Positions 1 through 7,910 of a stretch of 26,714 nt of DNA are shown here, piece after piece. The notes below the pieces were generated by a model. The model ran no database searches and was not told the DNA's origin. It saw only the letters and a list, made by a program, of their open reading frames with translations. How positions within the stretch are numbered: the stretch's first letter is position 1; each line of letters starts with the position of its first letter. A program made the position numbers and the translations under genes. Source of the stretch: Candidatus Omnitrophota bacterium (GTDB taxonomy: Bacteria > Omnitrophota > Omnitrophia > Omnitrophales > Aquincolibacteriaceae); NCBI GenBank assembly GCA_016196565.1, contig JACPXK010000056.1:1-26714 (forward strand), read 5' to 3'.

Positions 1-1101
1 GACATCGAAAAACCGGTCCGGAAATTCCTTTTGAAAATCGGAAAGCCCGGTACCCGTCGGCATGGCCGCGGTGATGGCCACCACATCCGGGCGTTTGCGG
101 GCAAGCTTCACAAGGGAATTGACAAAAACTTTGGTGTAAGGGTTCCCTTCTGATTTGGCTTTTTCAATTTCTTTGGGGCTTTTAATTTTTTCTCCGGTTT
201 TAATATCAAAGGGCGTAACGCCGTGCCCCTTTTCGGCATCCTGTTCGGCAAAACCGCAGCCTTTTCCTTTCTTGGTAATAATATGAAGAAGGCTGGCTTC
301 GCGAAGCGGAAGAATGCTCCTGAGAGTTTGGACAAGCCCGATCACATCATGCCCGTCGACCGGCCCGAAATAACGAAATCCCAATTCCTCAAAAAGAATG
401 CCCGGCACGAGCAAATGCTTCATGCTTTCGAGACTTGCGGTGGCAAAACGCCGGAGCCTGGGAAATTTTTCAAGCTGTCTTTCGACTTCCATGCGAATGC
501 GGTTATAAAGCGGATTGGTAATGACTTTATTCAAATATTTGCTGATGCCGCCGACATTTTTGGAAATGGACATTTCATTATCATTGAGAACAATCAGCAT
601 GTCTTTTTTAAGATGGCCGGCATTATTCAAGGCTTCATAAGAAAGCCCGGCCGTCATGGCTCCGTCACCCACCACGGCCACCACGCGTTCATGCCCGCCT
701 TTGAGATCACGGCTAACGGCAAGCCCAAGGGCTTGAGAAATAGCGGTCCCGGCATGCCCCACAATAAAATGATCATGAGGATTTTCAAAAGGAGAAGGAA
801 AACCGCTGATGCCGTTCATTTGCCGCAAAGTCGTCATGCGTTCGCGCCGGCCGGTAATCATTTTATGAACATAGGCCTGATGGCCCACATCCCAGCAGAT
901 TTTGTCGGAAGGAGAATCGAGAACATAATGAAGCGCAATATTGAGTTCGAGAGCTCCGAGACTTGCGCCCAAATGTCCGCCGGTCTTGGCCACGCATTCG
1001 ATGAGATACTGACGGTATTCCCGGGCGATTTCCGGAAGTTTTTCGAGGGGGACCTTCTTCAGATCCGCCGGCGAGTTTATTTTATCGATCCACTTGTTCA
1101 T
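1..1101 (-). CDS. dxs: 1-deoxy-D-xylulose-5-phosphate synthase, N-terminal 367 residues (partial)
   Basis: Condenses pyruvate and glyceraldehyde 3-phosphate with thiamine diphosphate, the first step of the MEP isoprenoid pathway, in the cytoplasm. The minus strand is open from the ATG at 1101 to the window edge (367 codons of about 620). It shows the N-terminal GGHLGASLG segment (41-49), the DVGHQAYVHK histidine motif (71-80), and the TPP/Mg motif GDGAMTAG (145-152) followed by the VLNDNEMSIS stretch (171-180). The start lies 20 nt inside ispA and has no clear Shine-Dalgarno, so translational coupling to ispA is likely. It is the last visible gene of the cyclo-ligase/xseA/xseB/ispA run; ispA beside dxs is a common bacterial order and both serve isoprenoid synthesis. 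The pyrimidine-binding and C-terminal domains lie outside the window. Identification is secure. Confidence 0.96.
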   Translation of the reverse strand, partial: MNKWIDKINSPADLKKVPLEKLPEIAREYRQYLIECVAKTGGHLGASLGALELNIALHYVLDSPSDKICWDVGHQAYVHKMITGRRERMTTLRQMNGISGFPSPFENPHDHFIVGHAGTAISQALGLAVSRDLKGGHERVVAVVGDGAMTAGLSYEALNNAGHLKKDMLIVLNDNEMSISKNVGGISKYLNKVITNPLYNRIRMEVERQLEKFPRLRRFATASLESMKHLLVPGILFEELGFRYFGPVDGHDVIGLVQTLRSILPLREASLLHIITKKGKGCGFAEQDAEKGHGVTPFDIKTGEKIKSPKEIEKAKSEGNPYTKVFVNSLVKLARKRPDVVAITAAMPTGTGLSDFQKEFPDRFFDV

Positions 1102-1930
1102 AGTTTTTTATTTTCGGCACACGGCGGAGCAGGATGTCCGCCAGAGCTTGTAATTTTTCGGCTTTACGGCCAAGGGGCCGTACTTCGCGTTTGGCTTTGG
1201 CAATCAAATCGCGGATTTTTTGTTTAAGGTCTTTGGGTTTGATGACCCTGGTATAACCATCTTCATCGATAAAATCATCCACCGACTGAAACGCAAGACC
1301 CACATATTCCCCGTAATGAAGCATTTTCCGGTAAATATCCGAGGAAGCCGCCGCCACAATCGCTCCGCATACTGCGCTGGCCTTAATCAGCTTGCCCGTT
1401 TTATGGGTACTGATGTAATCCAGGGTCGGAAGATCAATATCCTTTTTAGATTCGATGAGATCGGAAACTTGACCGCCAATCATACCATAAGTGCCTGCGG
1501 CCGTCGATATCTCCTCCACCAGACGCAGGGCCCTTTTGGCCGGCTCTACCTTTGACAAAAGGTAAAAGGCCAAGGTCAAAAGCCCGTCACCTGCCAAAAT
1601 GGCCACGGCTTCGCCATATTGTTTGTGGCAGGTTGGTTTTCCCCGCCGCAAATCATCATTATCGAGTGCCGGGAGGTCATCGTGAATAAGCGAATAGGAA
1701 TGAATGAGCTCCAAAGAACAAGCGGGTACGAGCGCCTCTTCGGCACTTCCTCCGCAGGCTTCGGCGGCCGCCATGGTGAGCACAGGCCTGAAGCGTTTGC
1801 CAGCTCCAAGAACGGCATAGCGCATGGCTTCATGAATGACCGAAGGGTATTGCGACGGCGGAGGAAGCACCTCTTCCAGCTTCTTTTCAATAAGGGCAAG
1901 ATAACGTTTAAAATAAATTTCGTATTTCAA
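1082..1930 (-). CDS. ispA: Polyprenyl (farnesyl/geranylgeranyl) diphosphate synthase
   Basis: All-alpha trans-prenyltransferase that elongates DMAPP/GPP with IPP. 282 residues, slightly short for the family (about 295). The first aspartate-rich motif DDLPALD is at 84-90, preceded by SYSLIH and followed by NDDLRRG, as in bacterial type II farnesyl synthases. GGQVSDL is at 152-158, THKTGKLI at 175-182, and the second Asp-rich motif is DDFID (218-222). The usual LGK-x-x-G-x-D segment after the second motif is missing and is replaced by EDGYTRVIKPKD, which is odd for an active enzyme. The chosen start is TTG at 1930: it overlaps the xseB stop (TTGA) and has a GAGGATC-like Shine-Dalgarno about 9 nt upstream, and no ATG is available before residue 36. 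Product chain length (C15 or C20) cannot be settled from sequence. Confidence 0.92.
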   Translation of the reverse strand: MKYEIYFKRYLALIEKKLEEVLPPPSQYPSVIHEAMRYAVLGAGKRFRPVLTMAAAEACGGSAEEALVPACSLELIHSYSLIHDDLPALDNDDLRRGKPTCHKQYGEAVAILAGDGLLTLAFYLLSKVEPAKRALRLVEEISTAAGTYGMIGGQVSDLIESKKDIDLPTLDYISTHKTGKLIKASAVCGAIVAAASSDIYRKMLHYGEYVGLAFQSVDDFIDEDGYTRVIKPKDLKQKIRDLIAKAKREVRPLGRKAEKLQALADILLRRVPKIKNYEQVDR

Positions 1931-2247
1931 ATTAAAAGATCCTCATCCTCGCCGGAATTTTTTTCGGTTTTCTTCTTCGTTTTTTTACGAACGTCCTCAT
2001 TTTTTCCGTTATTTTCTTCTTCAAATTCAAAGGGCGTCTTTTTCAAAGAGCCGTCCAGCGTGCGGGTCAAAACCTCGATTTTCTTTTCCGCCTGAGTCAA
2101 TTTCTCCTGGCATAAACGGGAAAGCTTGACTCCTTCTTCATATTTTTTAAGCGCGTCCTCAAGCGTAATCTCGCCCGATTCCAATTCGGATACGATTTTT
2201 TCCAGGCGTTCCATCGCCTTTTCAAACTTTATTTCTTCTTCACTCAT
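1927..2247 (-). CDS. xseB: Exodeoxyribonuclease VII small subunit
   Basis: Small helical subunit of exonuclease VII, which degrades single-stranded DNA in both directions; several copies bind each XseA. The first 65 residues match the family: FEKAMERLEKIVSELESG (8-25), then ITLEDALKKYEEGVKL and a second helix. The C-terminal 40 residues are a low-complexity Glu/Lys/Asn tail not needed for the core fold. Length is 106 against a usual 75-85. Its ATG overlaps the xseA TGA by 4 nt (ATGA), and its own TGA overlaps the TTG of ispA, so three genes are translationally chained. Confidence 0.93.
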   Translation of the reverse strand: MSEEEIKFEKAMERLEKIVSELESGEITLEDALKKYEEGVKLSRLCQEKLTQAEKKIEVLTRTLDGSLKKTPFEFEEENNGKNEDVRKKTKKKTEKNSGEDEDLLI

Positions 2248-3488
2248 TCTTTCACCTCGATAATTTTTGTCACTTTCGAATGCAAAATTCCTTTGCGCAA
2301 TTTTGTCGTTATCGAATTTCCGATTTTTACGTGCTGGAGATCTTTTAAAAGTTTGCCGTCTTCCTTAAAGGTAAGGGAATATCCCCTTTCCAAAATAGCC
2401 AGCGGGCTTAAGGCATGAAGTTTTCCGGCCAAGTTCTGCAAAAGATGCTTTTTATGTCCAAGTACGGTTTTGGAATAATTCAAAAGCTGGCGAAAGAGTT
2501 CATCGAGGCGCTGAGCATATTGCTCGATAAGCTGCGCGGGCTGTTTGAAAGCATAGCTTTGTTCTAGAGCCTCAAGCCGTTCTTTATTGGTTTCCAAAAG
2601 TCCTGAGATCGCCGATCGCATGCGGCTTTGATATTCCACCATCCGGCTGCAAAGTTCTTCACGGTTTTGAACCACAAGCTCGGCGGCGGCCGACGGTGTC
2701 GGTGCCCGCAAATCCGCCACCAAATCGCAAATGGTCCAATCGATTTCATGTCCCACGGCAGAAATAATCGGAATTTTGGAACGGTAAACCGCGCGGGCCA
2801 CGATTTCTTCATTAAAAGCCCATAAATCCTCCAGGCTTCCGCCGCCGCGTCCCACAATAAGCACATCAATTTCCGGCAGAAGATTCATTTGTTCAATCGC
2901 TTTGGCAATTTCAGCCGCCGCGCCGTCCCCCTGCACGCGAACCGGATTCAAAAGAACGCGCGTTCCCTGAAACCTCCGGTTCACCACATTTAAAATATCC
3001 CGTATGGCGGCGCCGGTCGGCGAGGTCACGACTCCCACCACACGTGGGAAACGGGGAATCGGTTTTTTATGTTCCGGCCGGAAAAGCCCTTCCTTCTCCA
3101 ATTTTTCTTTCAACTGCAAGAAAGCCAGTTGAAGGGACCCCATTCCTTTGGGCTCCAGCCTCTCAATATAAAATTGATATTGTCCACGCGCCTCGTAAAG
3201 CGAGATTCGTCCCATGGCCAGAACTTGAAGCCCGTCTTTAGGCTCGAATTTCAAATATTGATTCTGACGGCTGAAAAAAACGGCGCTGATTTGAGACTGG
3301 GAATCCTTGAGCGTGAAATAAAAATGGCCAGAACTATGGCGTTTGAAATTGGAAATTTCCGCCTCGATCCAAATCGAGGCAAATTGACTTTCCAAAAGAA
3401 AACGGGCCTCACGGTTAAGCTGGCTTACCGTGTAAACTTTTCTTTTGGGCGTGGTCAAAAAATCTTCTGAAAGTTCCGGCAATTCCAT
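2244..3488 (-). CDS. xseA: Exodeoxyribonuclease VII large subunit
   Basis: Catalytic subunit of exonuclease VII (ssDNA degradation in repair and recombination). The N-terminal OB fold contains SIWIEAEISNF and GHFYFTLKD. The catalytic domain has GVVTSPTGAAIRDI, LIVGRGGGSLEDLWAFN and AVGHEIDWTICDLVADLRA, then TPSAAAEL and a long helical C-terminal region that docks XseB. I place the start at the ATG at 3488 (MELPEL), giving 414 residues and a 7-nt gap after the cyclo-ligase stop; an in-frame TTG at 3506 would add six residues and overlap the upstream gene. Length is normal for the family (400-460). Confidence 0.95.
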   Translation of the reverse strand: MELPELSEDFLTTPKRKVYTVSQLNREARFLLESQFASIWIEAEISNFKRHSSGHFYFTLKDSQSQISAVFFSRQNQYLKFEPKDGLQVLAMGRISLYEARGQYQFYIERLEPKGMGSLQLAFLQLKEKLEKEGLFRPEHKKPIPRFPRVVGVVTSPTGAAIRDILNVVNRRFQGTRVLLNPVRVQGDGAAAEIAKAIEQMNLLPEIDVLIVGRGGGSLEDLWAFNEEIVARAVYRSKIPIISAVGHEIDWTICDLVADLRAPTPSAAAELVVQNREELCSRMVEYQSRMRSAISGLLETNKERLEALEQSYAFKQPAQLIEQYAQRLDELFRQLLNYSKTVLGHKKHLLQNLAGKLHALSPLAILERGYSLTFKEDGKLLKDLQHVKIGNSITTKLRKGILHSKVTKIIEVKE

Positions 3489-3495
3489 AAATTTT

Positions 3496-4065
3496 CTATC
3501 CGACAATTACACGATCAAGATAAACATCGTGAGATTCCATGGGAATTTTTCTTTTCATTTGCTCCCGGAAGGCAAGGCCGATTTTTTTGGCTTTACCCGT
3601 GCGTTTTAAAAAACGATCGAAATAACCCGCGCCGCGGCCGAGCCTTCCGCCGGAACGGTCAAAGCCAAGCCCGGGAACAATCACTAAATCGAGGCGGGAA
3701 GGATTCAGCCGGGGAAGATGCCTCCCGCGAGGCTCAAAAATGCCATAACTTCCCTTTTTAAGGTCTTTGATCGGATTGCTGATTTTTACGGCCGACATGG
3801 TTTTGCGCCTTGCGTGAATTTTAGGCACATAAATATTTTTTTGATGGCGGCTCGCATCGGACAAAAAAGTCCACGTGTCGACTTCATTTGAAAGCGGCAC
3901 ATAGGTCATGATGTTCCGGGCCCGTTTGAATTCCGCACTGCGCGTTAAAGCGCGAATCATATTTTGACTTCTCCTTTTGCGGGAATTTTTCGAGATTTTC
4001 TTAATGGCACTGCCGAGCTCATGCCTCAGAAATGATTTATACGTATGAATTTGGGCAGGTGTCAT
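3496..4065 (-). CDS. 5-formyltetrahydrofolate cyclo-ligase
   Basis: Converts 5-formyl-THF to 5,10-methenyl-THF with ATP, returning folate to one-carbon metabolism. The family pattern is clear: YVPLSNEVDTWTFL, PGLGFDRSGGRLGRGAGYFD (a glycine-rich nucleotide/folate loop), and a C-terminal HDVYLDRVI. I choose the ATG at 4065 (MTPAQIHTY, 189 residues, normal for the family). The reading frame stays open to a TTG at 4119, but that codon lies in the U-tract of the upstream terminator, so the longer form is unlikely. It is the first gene of the dxs-ward operon. No Shine-Dalgarno is present; a promoter-like -10 sits 14 nt before the ATG. Confidence 0.92.
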   Translation of the reverse strand: MTPAQIHTYKSFLRHELGSAIKKISKNSRKRRSQNMIRALTRSAEFKRARNIMTYVPLSNEVDTWTFLSDASRHQKNIYVPKIHARRKTMSAVKISNPIKDLKKGSYGIFEPRGRHLPRLNPSRLDLVIVPGLGFDRSGGRLGRGAGYFDRFLKRTGKAKKIGLAFREQMKRKIPMESHDVYLDRVIVG

Positions 4066-4079
4066 GAAAATTGTCTGCC

Positions 4080-4108
4080 ATTTTAGAGGAAATAGAAGGG
4101 ATTGGCCA
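4080..4108 (-). promoter_or_regulatory. Candidate promoter of the cyclo-ligase/xseAB/ispA/dxs operon
   Basis: On the minus strand a TGGCCA box (4103-4108, 4/6 to TTGACA) is followed after 17 nt by TAAAAT (4080-4085, 5/6 to TATAAT). Only 14 nt separate the -10 from the ATG at 4065, so the predicted leader is about 7 nt without a Shine-Dalgarno. It lies directly downstream of the terminator of the preceding unit, as expected for a new operon start. The -35 match is modest. Confidence 0.45.
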
Positions 4109-4112
4109 CAAA

Positions 4113-4145
4113 AAAACAAAAGCGGGACAGGTTTTCCCGTCCCGT
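4113..4145 (-). terminator. Intrinsic terminator of the signalling island
   Basis: Read on the minus strand, CGGGAC (4144-4139) pairs with GTCCCG (4128-4123) around a 10-nt loop, followed by a T-rich run (TTTTGTTTTTTT). It sits downstream of the coiled-coil gene stop at 4182 and ahead of the cyclo-ligase promoter. Confidence 0.8.
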
Positions 4146-4156
4146 TTCTATATTAC

Positions 4157-4179
4157 CAAAAAGTACCTGGTACCTTTTG
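4157..4179 (-). repeat. Dispersed 23-bp palindrome, copy 1
   Basis: On the minus strand, arm CAAAAGGTACC, a central A and arm GGTACTTTTTG form an inverted repeat with one mismatch. It is the same 23-mer as at 19746-19768 except one C to T change, and lies in the opposite orientation. It is 3 nt downstream of the coiled-coil gene stop and upstream of the terminator, so it would be in the 3' end of that mRNA. Confidence 0.8.
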
Positions 4180-4181
4180 CT

Positions 4182-4964
4182 TTAGTTTTTTGCTGCGACC
4201 GCTCTCCCCCGGAATAAGGATGGGTAATTTTTAACTTCGGAATTTGAAACGGTAATGACCGCCGGTGCTGCCATAAGGGCCTTGGCGCCGTCAATGGCTT
4301 TCAACTGCCACTTAGTTTGAGATTGGGTATCTTCAATTTTTTCATTCTTTGCCCGCAGCGCTACGGCTTGAGCTTGTTGAAGTTTTCCTTCCTGCTTCTT
4401 CAAAGTTTCTTCCAGCCCTTTGAGCTTGGATTGAACGTCTTCGGCCGTATTTCCGGCACGAAGCGGCAGGATCATCGATTTCGCTTTTTTCCGGGAATGA
4501 AAACTTTGCTTCATATGTTTGAAACGTGATTGTTCCTGCTCGAATCTGCCCCGGTCCTGTTTGAGGTCCACGCGTTCAAGCGCCAGCTCCTCGGCCTGAT
4601 CGGCCAAGGTTGCCTGACGGATGGCAATGTCCCATTTGCGGCGTTTGATGGCGGCTTCAAATTTTTGCCGTTCCTGCCTGAATTGCTTTTTCTCGGCCAG
4701 GAGTTCAGCGCGCTGTTTCCAATAGCGGCGTATTTTTTCTTTTAATTCGATTTCGCTTTGATGAATTTTTTCCATCTTATGCAGAAGAAAATTTCTAAGC
4801 TGATAGAGGAAGTCCCGCTTGTTTTTTAATAATTGAGCCTGGTAATTCAGCCAGGATGCGGAATTGCGGGAAACCTCGGCCCCTAAAGGAAAACACGAAA
4901 GAAGAAAGATGACGAGCAAAATCGAAACCTTCCACCCCTTAAAATGATTGCCGGCTTTGATCAT
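4182..4964 (-). CDS. Exported coiled-coil protein of unknown function
   Basis: 260 residues. I do not recognise a family. A basic N-terminus is followed by a hydrophobic stretch (13-29, VSILLVIFLLSCFPLGA) ending in LGA-E, a possible signal peptidase I site; LLSC at 21-24 could alternatively be a weak lipobox. Residues 35-210 are strongly charged, heptad-like helix rich in Lys, Glu, Gln and Arg, broken by a short non-helical stretch at about 160-172 (ILPLRAGNTAEDVQ). The C-terminus (225-260) is less charged. The protein is probably periplasmic or outer-surface and elongated. The ATG at 4964 follows an AAAGGAGG Shine-Dalgarno with 11-nt spacing. It is the last gene of the signalling island, 79 nt after the receiver gene and directly before the terminator, so a periplasmic partner of the membrane kinases is possible but unproven. 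Confidence 0.75.
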   Translation of the reverse strand: MIKAGNHFKGWKVSILLVIFLLSCFPLGAEVSRNSASWLNYQAQLLKNKRDFLYQLRNFLLHKMEKIHQSEIELKEKIRRYWKQRAELLAEKKQFRQERQKFEAAIKRRKWDIAIRQATLADQAEELALERVDLKQDRGRFEQEQSRFKHMKQSFHSRKKAKSMILPLRAGNTAEDVQSKLKGLEETLKKQEGKLQQAQAVALRAKNEKIEDTQSQTKWQLKAIDGAKALMAAPAVITVSNSEVKNYPSLFRGRAVAAKN

Positions 4965-5043
4965 AGAAAGACATGCCTCCTTTACCCTCTATTAAAAACG
5001 GCATCAGGGAATGTTTTCTTGAACTTTAATCTAAAGGGGAATT

Positions 5044-5439
5044 TTAAGCGGCGGTGCGGTAACGGTCCATAATGGCGTCCACGGTTTTCAAAAAGGCCTC
5101 GATTTCAAAGGGCTTAGCGATAAAACCTTCTACCTTAAGCCCGTTGAAAAGCTCCTCGAGATTGGCACGGGCCGTCATGACAAGAACAGGATATTTGGGC
5201 TGAGCATCCTTGCCCGCGATGGAACAAATTCTGTGATAAAACGCGATTCCGCCCATTTTGGGCATGTTCATGTCTAGGATGATAAGATTGGGAGAAAACT
5301 TCTTTAGCTTTTCGAGTCCATCTTCCCCATTGGAAGCCGTGGCAATCTCATAACCTTTTGCATGGAGAATCATTTTGATCATAGCCACAAGATCGGATTC
5401 ATCATCCACCACCAGGATATTTCCCCTGTGCATTGTCAT
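5044..5439 (-). CDS. Stand-alone response regulator receiver (CheY-like)
   Basis: A single receiver domain fills all 131 residues; there is no output domain. Acidic pair D12-D13, phospho-acceptor D56 (LIILDMNMPKMGG), T89 (VLVMTARA) and K109 (FIAKPF) are all present, so phosphorylation should be possible. The ATG directly follows the stop of the receiver-kinase gene (TAAATG); M3 is an alternative start. Such proteins act as phosphate carriers or sinks, or through protein contacts. The immediate neighbour is the obvious phosphodonor. The partner of this output is not visible. Confidence 0.92.
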   Translation of the reverse strand: MTMHRGNILVVDDESDLVAMIKMILHAKGYEIATASNGEDGLEKLKKFSPNLIILDMNMPKMGGIAFYHRICSIAGKDAQPKYPVLVMTARANLEELFNGLKVEGFIAKPFEIEAFLKTVDAIMDRYRTAA

Positions 5440-6630
5440 TTAAGCGGCCTTTCTTACTTCTTCGACGGTCGTAGTAAACGGCAAAGAGATGATAAATTCA
5501 CTGCCCGCTCCTACGGCGGACTCTACCCTGATTTCTCCTCCATGCTGCTGCACAATTTCTTTACAAATCGCAAGCCCCAAGCCGGTTCCGCCGTAATGTT
5601 TTCCAGAATTATCCCCTAGCTGTTTGAATTTTTGAAAAAGCTTGGGCCTATCTTCCTCGCTAATCCCCGGCCCCGTATCCTTGATACGGATTTCTACCTT
5701 TTGATGCCGGTCATCCATCCGGCTCGATAATATGATTCCCCCTTGGCCCGTGAATTTAATCGCGTTATTGACGAGATTGGAAATCACCTGATTCATCCGG
5801 TCGAGATTAAAATGGAATTTTTGAAGACGAGGATCGAGTTCCAATTTTAAAAATAAATTATTTTTTTTTGCAACCAGCGTTTGAGTTTCCGCCACTTCGC
5901 GGAGGATTTCATTAATATCGGCTTCGTTCATCTCCAGGCTTTCCATACCCGATTCGAGTTTCGAAAGAGTCAGGATATTGTTAATGAGGCGAGCCAAGCG
6001 GTCGACATTTTTTTTCGCAATATCAAGGCACTCCACTTGGCCCGGAACCACTTGCCCCTTCAATCCCATCAGGATGATATCGATCGCCGTTTTGATCGCC
6101 GCCAAAGGAGTTCTTAATTCATGCGAAACGGTCGAGGTAAATTCACGCTGGCGTTCAAACATCTGTTTTAATTTTCCATTGGCGATTTCAAGTTCTTCAT
6201 TTTGTTTTTTGGTGATGCCCAGAAGCCTGCGGTTTTCTTCCACCAGATCATAGTGGTTAATCCCTTCCCGGATCGCGGCTTTCAACTGCTCATCATTCCA
6301 GGGTTTTTCGATAAAGCGGTAAACTTGATTTTGATTAATGGCATCTTCGGCCACTTGAATATCCGCAAAACCCGTAAAGAGAATGCGAATGACATCGGAT
6401 TTGTTTTCTTTGGCCTTTTTAAGAAAATCAATGCCGCTGATCAAAGGCATTCGTTGATCGCTTACCACAACTTTGATATTTTTTTCTTTAAGAATTTTCA
6501 AGGCTTCGTCAGGGCTTGTGGTGCCCAGCATTTGATAGGGTTCGTCCCGGAAAACACGCGAGAGGGCATTTAAAATATTGGCTTCATCATCGAGAACCAG
6601 CAATTGAACTTCTCTTTTCATGTCCGCCAT
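5440..6630 (-). CDS. Receiver-histidine kinase, soluble (copy A)
   Basis: 396 residues from the ATG at 6630, which has a GGAGGAAGAAGG Shine-Dalgarno; an in-frame TTG at 6654 precedes that Shine-Dalgarno and is unlikely. Domains in order: an N-terminal receiver (8-125) with D14-D15, acceptor D58 (VVVSDQRMP), T86 and K109; a coiled-coil linker (128-162); HisKA with H170 in SHELRTP; and a HATPase with N-box NLVNNAIKF, G1 KDTGPGIS and G2 GGTGLGLAI. No membrane segment, so cytoplasmic. The receiver type (FTGFADIQVAEDAIN...YRFIEKPW) is the one commonly fused to HD-GYP or kinase outputs. The receiver probably gates the kinase in response to an upstream phosphodonor. Close paralogue of the gene at 6738-7910, and coupled to the CheY-like gene downstream. 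Confidence 0.93.
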   Translation of the reverse strand: MADMKREVQLLVLDDEANILNALSRVFRDEPYQMLGTTSPDEALKILKEKNIKVVVSDQRMPLISGIDFLKKAKENKSDVIRILFTGFADIQVAEDAINQNQVYRFIEKPWNDEQLKAAIREGINHYDLVEENRRLLGITKKQNEELEIANGKLKQMFERQREFTSTVSHELRTPLAAIKTAIDIILMGLKGQVVPGQVECLDIAKKNVDRLARLINNILTLSKLESGMESLEMNEADINEILREVAETQTLVAKKNNLFLKLELDPRLQKFHFNLDRMNQVISNLVNNAIKFTGQGGIILSSRMDDRHQKVEIRIKDTGPGISEEDRPKLFQKFKQLGDNSGKHYGGTGLGLAICKEIVQQHGGEIRVESAVGAGSEFIISLPFTTTVEEVRKAA

Positions 6631-6737
6631 CCTTCTTCCTCCTCCCCGGAACAAACAGAACAGTCCTCTTTACAACCATGCCATAGCGCAACTTCCAAGT
6701 CAACGAATCCAGCCGAAACAATAGAAACTAAATTATC

Positions 6738-7910
6738 TTAGAATGATTGAACCTTAATAGAAGCAAGCGGTAAAGTAAAAATAAAAGCACTTCCCTCTCC
6801 CAGTTTTGACTCGGCCCAGATTTTTCCGTTATGCTGGGTAATAATCTCTCTGCAAATTGCTAATCCCAAACCGGTGCCGCTGACCCTTTGGCCTGAGTCG
6901 CCAAATTGCTGAAACTTTTCGAATAATCGTCCCATGTCTTCAGAAGCAATTCCTCTTCCCGTATCCTTAACGCAAATCTGAATCTGGGAATTCCCTTGTT
7001 CGGTAATGACGTTACAAACAACTTCGACTTTCCCCTTCTCGGTAAACTTTATGGCGTTCCCAATAAGATTGTGCAAAACCTGATTGATTTTATCGACGTT
7101 TATGTTCGCCTGTCGGGAAGGAACATCAAAATGCGCTTCCAAGCTGATTCCTTTTTTTCCGGCCTCGACTTTACGAATCGCCACAACCTCAGGAACCATG
7201 GCATACAAATCAACATCCTTCATGGGTAAAGTTTTTGCTTTAGCTTCAAGCTTGCTTAGATCCAAAACATCATTGACGACACGCCACAAACGATCCACAT
7301 TGGTTTTAATAATATTGAGAGGATGAATATCTTGGGCCTCTTTGGCTTTGCTCGGATCCGACATGATTTCAACCGCCAATCGCATCGAAGCAAGCGGTGT
7401 TTGCAATTCATGAGATACGGTTGTCGTAAATTCGGTCTGCTTATCGATGATTTGCTTTAATTGTTCATTTCTTATTTCCAATTCCTCGTTTTGTTTTCGA
7501 ACGAGTTCGAACAAACGCCTGTTTTCAGCCGCAAGGTCAAAGGTTTTCAGAGCATCTCCCAATACGTTTTTAAGCTCATGGTCGCTCCAAGGTTTGTTGA
7601 TAAAACGGTAAACCGATCCTTTGTTGATGGCATCTTCGGCGATTTGAATATCGGCATACCCCGTAAAGAGAATGCGGACCACTTCCGGCCTGATTTCTTT
7701 GACGCGTGTCAAAAATTCAACCCCGTCCATTTTCGGCATTTTTTGATCACTGATGACGACCTTAATATTTTCCTGTCTGACCGCATCCAAAGCCTCATCG
7801 GGATTGGAGGTTGTCATGAGACCGTAAGGCTCGTTTCGAAATGCCCTCACGAGTGAGTTCAGAATATTGACTTCATCATCCAGAACCAGGACATTCGTTT
7901 CTTTATCCAT
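6738..7910 (-). CDS. Receiver-histidine kinase, soluble (copy B)
   Basis: 390 residues with the same architecture as the gene at 5440-6630: receiver (5-120, D11-D12, acceptor D55, T83, K106), coiled-coil linker (125-158), HisKA with H167 in SHELQTP, then HATPase (NLIGNAIKF, KDTGRGIA, SGTGLGLAI). Long stretches match copy A (RILFTG.ADIQ.AEDAIN, KQNEELEI), so the two arose by tandem duplication. The H-box has Gln where Arg is usual. The ATG lies 8 nt inside the upstream HTH-receiver gene, which points to coupled translation and probably a shared phosphorelay. No membrane segment. Confidence 0.93.
   Translation of the reverse strand: MDKETNVLVLDDEVNILNSLVRAFRNEPYGLMTTSNPDEALDAVRQENIKVVISDQKMPKMDGVEFLTRVKEIRPEVVRILFTGYADIQIAEDAINKGSVYRFINKPWSDHELKNVLGDALKTFDLAAENRRLFELVRKQNEELEIRNEQLKQIIDKQTEFTTTVSHELQTPLASMRLAVEIMSDPSKAKEAQDIHPLNIIKTNVDRLWRVVNDVLDLSKLEAKAKTLPMKDVDLYAMVPEVVAIRKVEAGKKGISLEAHFDVPSRQANINVDKINQVLHNLIGNAIKFTEKGKVEVVCNVITEQGNSQIQICVKDTGRGIASEDMGRLFEKFQQFGDSGQRVSGTGLGLAICREIITQHNGKIWAESKLGEGSAFIFTLPLASIKVQSF

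Noticed and set aside
223..1227. 334-codon plus-strand open frame
   Set aside because: It lies antisense to dxs, which has clear catalytic motifs; its translation is low-complexity and shows no domain.
6631..6737. Possible sigma-54 or sigma-70 promoter before receiver-kinase A
   Set aside because: TTGACT is present, but a -10 at 17 nt is poor (CATGGT) and the GG/GC pair of sigma-54 has the wrong spacing.
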